DNA of 64,000 nt from Varroa destructor (Eukaryota > Arthropoda > Arachnida > Mesostigmata > Varroidae). Shown here in pieces: positions 61,345 through 64,000 of the stretch (its first letter is position 1; every line of letters starts with the position of its first letter). Made by a program: the position numbers and the translations under genes. The stretch lies in assembly GCF_002443255.2 (NCBI RefSeq), contig NW_019211460.1, forward strand, positions 36,651,498 through 36,715,497, given 5' to 3'. A model generated the notes under the pieces. The model was not told the DNA's origin and searched no databases. It was given only the letters and a program-made list of their open reading frames with translations.

Positions 61345-62660
61345 ACGCACGCAAAATCTGCTGCTCTTGCAGTATATAGTCTGTTTTCTCTGGAAAATAC
61401 GAGTGATCTTAGATCTCTCCCTCGGTCTGCAGACCATTACTACCCGCTGCCAACGTTACATTACATCGTTACCACATGGTAGAACATATTTCTCGATAAT
61501 AGATTTTGCGAACACATATTTACAAATTGATGTTAATGATGAATCAAAGGCACTCTCAAAGGTCTCCATGGGCACACTTGGCTCCTATTTGAAAGAAAAG
61601 TAGTCTCAGATATTTTTCAGTTCATAAACGATGAAATTAGATCAGATCTGCATTCAGATAACAACATAGTTACCATTTCGGAACATAAAAGACCTGATGA
61701 GCTGCTCCAAGGAATTAAGGACGCCATATTCACGTTATTTAATCAACTCTTACTTGGCAAACGTGAGTTCCTTAAAACGTCAATGAACTGCTTAGGTTTG
61801 TTGTTGTTACAGCAGAAGCTCATCGACGACATCTGAAGGAGACCGAAACTGCTAAAATTAGAAATGTGTCAGAACTATAATCACGACTCGAGATGATTAC
61901 ACATTGTGCAGCGTTCGTAAATAAACTGGAAAATCTTCTTCAGGCGATTCCAAGTGAAGGTATTCGTCTGCATACAGCAACTTAAGAACGTACTTTTCCA
62001 ATAATCGTAGCTCCAAAGACCAAGTATTTTAGTAGTACCTATATCTTTTATTCTAGCATATGTAATACGATGAGCTTAGCAAGCTTGTATGACTTCTGCT
62101 GTGTGTATTCCATTATTGTTTGAAAATGTTCAACCACATTAAGGTCTACAAATATATTTAAGCGAACCTGCTCAGTTTTACCGTTCGTTGGCAAAAATAA
62201 GCACAGCTAACCGTATCCGTATAACTACTCATCAATTCGTATTATATTTTTACGGCATACTCTTGCGCCCAGGGAATTTTACGATACGCTGTGTAAACCT
62301 TTTCATGATCTCTACGGGCGCGTATCAAGCGGAGTTAAACTGTTCCAATACTTGGCTTCCTATAGGTTACAAATTACTGGTATAGGCGAGATTGGATGGC
62401 TAGTGTATTATCGAAAACCGCACAGTTTGGCATTTCGTGCATCTATTGAAAACACATTAATGATCAAAGGACTGCGTGAAGCTCAGCTGCAGTAACACGT
62501 ATATGAAGTACGACAGATGCTTGTCTATGTTCGAAAGTATCATATCTGGAACGTAACTAGCCTTGCTCTTAAATTTGGATAAGTGTGTTACAAGATTCAG
62601 AGGGCTGATTTTAATATCGGGTACAATTACGTCGCAAATTTGACCAAGACAAACGATCGG
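61345..62660 (+). mobile_element. gypsy-like LTR retrotransposon pol remnant
   Basis: Plus-strand frames show pol motifs in order. KIRVILDLSLGLQTIT (about 61395) fits G.IR+..D...LN..T. HYYPLPTL (about 61437) fits the YPLP block in another frame. GRTYFSIIDFANTYLQIDVN (about 61482-61545) matches the A motif YFS.+D...AY.QI.V, with the catalytic D kept. QGIKDAIFTLFNQLLLGKRE followed by FLKTSMNCLGL (about 61710-61800) matches the L.L...KC.FL....+LG segment, with the C lost. The YVDD box, expected near 61650, is not readable. Near 62590-62650, IQRADFNIGYNYVAN weakly recalls the end of the RNase H domain. Multiple stops and shifts, and no LTRs seen. The mixed frames show it is not translatable. Confidence 0.75.
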
Positions 62661-64000
62661 TTTCCCGCCTCCTTAGGTTATGTTGTCATAATTCGCGATC
62701 GTAATAAGCGCGTAATTTTTGATGGTTCCTAAATTATCACAGTACAGTACCAACGCAAAAAAACGAATTAAATATTCTGTCAGGCCAGTAATAAGGCGTA
62801 ACAAACGAATTATTACATTTTTAGCTATTTGGCACATAAATCTACCTATACATCACTAAACCTTGTCGTATATATCTACTAAAACTTATTGTTATAACCA
62901 GTAAATTCTCGCATTCATTTTGCAAATTTATAAGAACTATATGCGCACTTATTATATACGTTCCTAGCTACTCGCTATACTCGACGGAGAAACAACAGCC
63001 GAGCAAGGACGTTTTTGTCTAAGAATCTTGTTTAACTTGAATATATTCCTTTTTTGTGCTGAAGTGTTTACAATATAACGCATACCTTGCTTTATTTCCA
63101 AAATTTGACAAAGCTTAAATTCTCTCAGATATAATGATACATGAAGTGTTACATAGCACAAAGCATTTTACATCACAATTATTGCATTATTATTAAAATC
63201 GTCATATAATTTCCTTTACTGTACTAACCATTGCTGAACCATAACTGTTTTCGATTGATTACATTCAGCTATGTCATAAGCACGTTTATTATTCAAAAAA
63301 ATAAAGATATTATTAAATGTACAGAGAAGAACTTTAGAAAAAAATAGAGTGAGATTATAAATTAAGTCTAGTCAAAGGTTTCGATTCGTTCGCGTAACTT
63401 GACTACCAAAAAGTCTACCCATTATTATCACCAAACAGTACCCTCTCTAGACTTTATAAAATTATCTAAAATCGGAAGTCCGTCTTCTAATGCATACGTC
63501 AAAAGATGCGACAAATAAATAGTTGAAATATTACTAGAGAATAAAATATCGAGTCATAGGAGGAAAGCGAAAATTAAGCGAAACGTTCCATCAAAATTTT
63601 AACTAACAAAATTATAATGCCTTGCCTCGGCAGCTAGAACATCTAATTTAAGAAAAAGCAAAGGTTAAACAAAAAAAATATGTATATAGGCGAAAGGAAA
63701 AAAAAGTTTGAGATTTATTAATATAGAAAAATGTTTTATCAATGATATTTTGTGAAAACCGTCTACGCTCAATATTAAAAAGGCGCTGACTTCTGCATTG
63801 ATTCTATAGATTTTAGGTAGCCGCCGTAGCTTAAATGATTTCCTACAGGTTTTTGTTCTTCAAAATTATGTAATTCACCTATATGTCTTTTTTGCGTAAA
63901 AGAGTTTTAAACAGATTGCTTTGCTGATGTTATGCGCACACATATTTAAGTGATAAGCCTATTGGCCATATGAGGTTAGTATGAGCCTTGAGAGACCTGC
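62661..64000. other. intergenic, no gene seen
   Basis: AT-rich with short ORFs only. No repeat, RNA gene or coding exon recognised to the end of the window. Confidence 0.6.

Overview
The window looks like a nuclear fragment from a eukaryote, most likely an arthropod (a mite or tick would fit, but this is inference). There are no bacterial operons, no ribosome-binding-site spacing and no long ORFs. Coding signal comes as short exons joined by GT-AG introns of about 60-300 bases. The sequence is AT-rich with many (TA)n runs, and one core promoter has an arthropod-type TATA plus TCAGTT initiator. Most recognisable material is decayed transposable element.

Layout. 1-6984 has no convincing gene. 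6985-8540 (minus) holds a gag-like retroelement remnant with a CCHC zinc knuckle. 10140-10935 (minus) and 20045-21060 (minus) are two decayed mariner transposons; a third, of a different mariner lineage, is at 25620-26510 (plus). 14170-15080 (plus) is a pogo/Tigger-type transposase remnant, next to a short gypsy-type integrase scrap (15482-15706, minus). 22375-23745 (plus) is a non-LTR element remnant with an endonuclease-like segment. 28520-29189 carries two striking hairpins. A tRNA-derived SINE family is scattered at 27, 30.9, 34.9, 35.3, 40.7, 41.1 and 59.6 kb.

36900-45500 is richer in GC and in trinucleotide repeats than its surroundings, and it carries most of the candidate genes. These are a TATA/initiator promoter (37383-37420), a possible small secreted peptide (38908-39217, plus), minus-strand exon candidates (38473-38802, 39115-39350), and a three-exon minus-strand gene model (41676-42594). 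The strands conflict around 39.15-39.22 kb and the sequence alone does not settle it.

49000-51520 (minus) contains two distinct non-LTR reverse-transcriptase remnants, one after the other. A weak two-exon peptide model is at 51887-52102 (plus). The best gene in the window is at 54041-55379 (minus): a four-coding-exon secreted, cysteine-containing protein of 194 residues with a 5' UTR intron and a poly(A) signal. 61345-62660 (plus) is a gypsy-like pol remnant. The remaining intergenic stretches show only simple repeats and scattered short ORFs.
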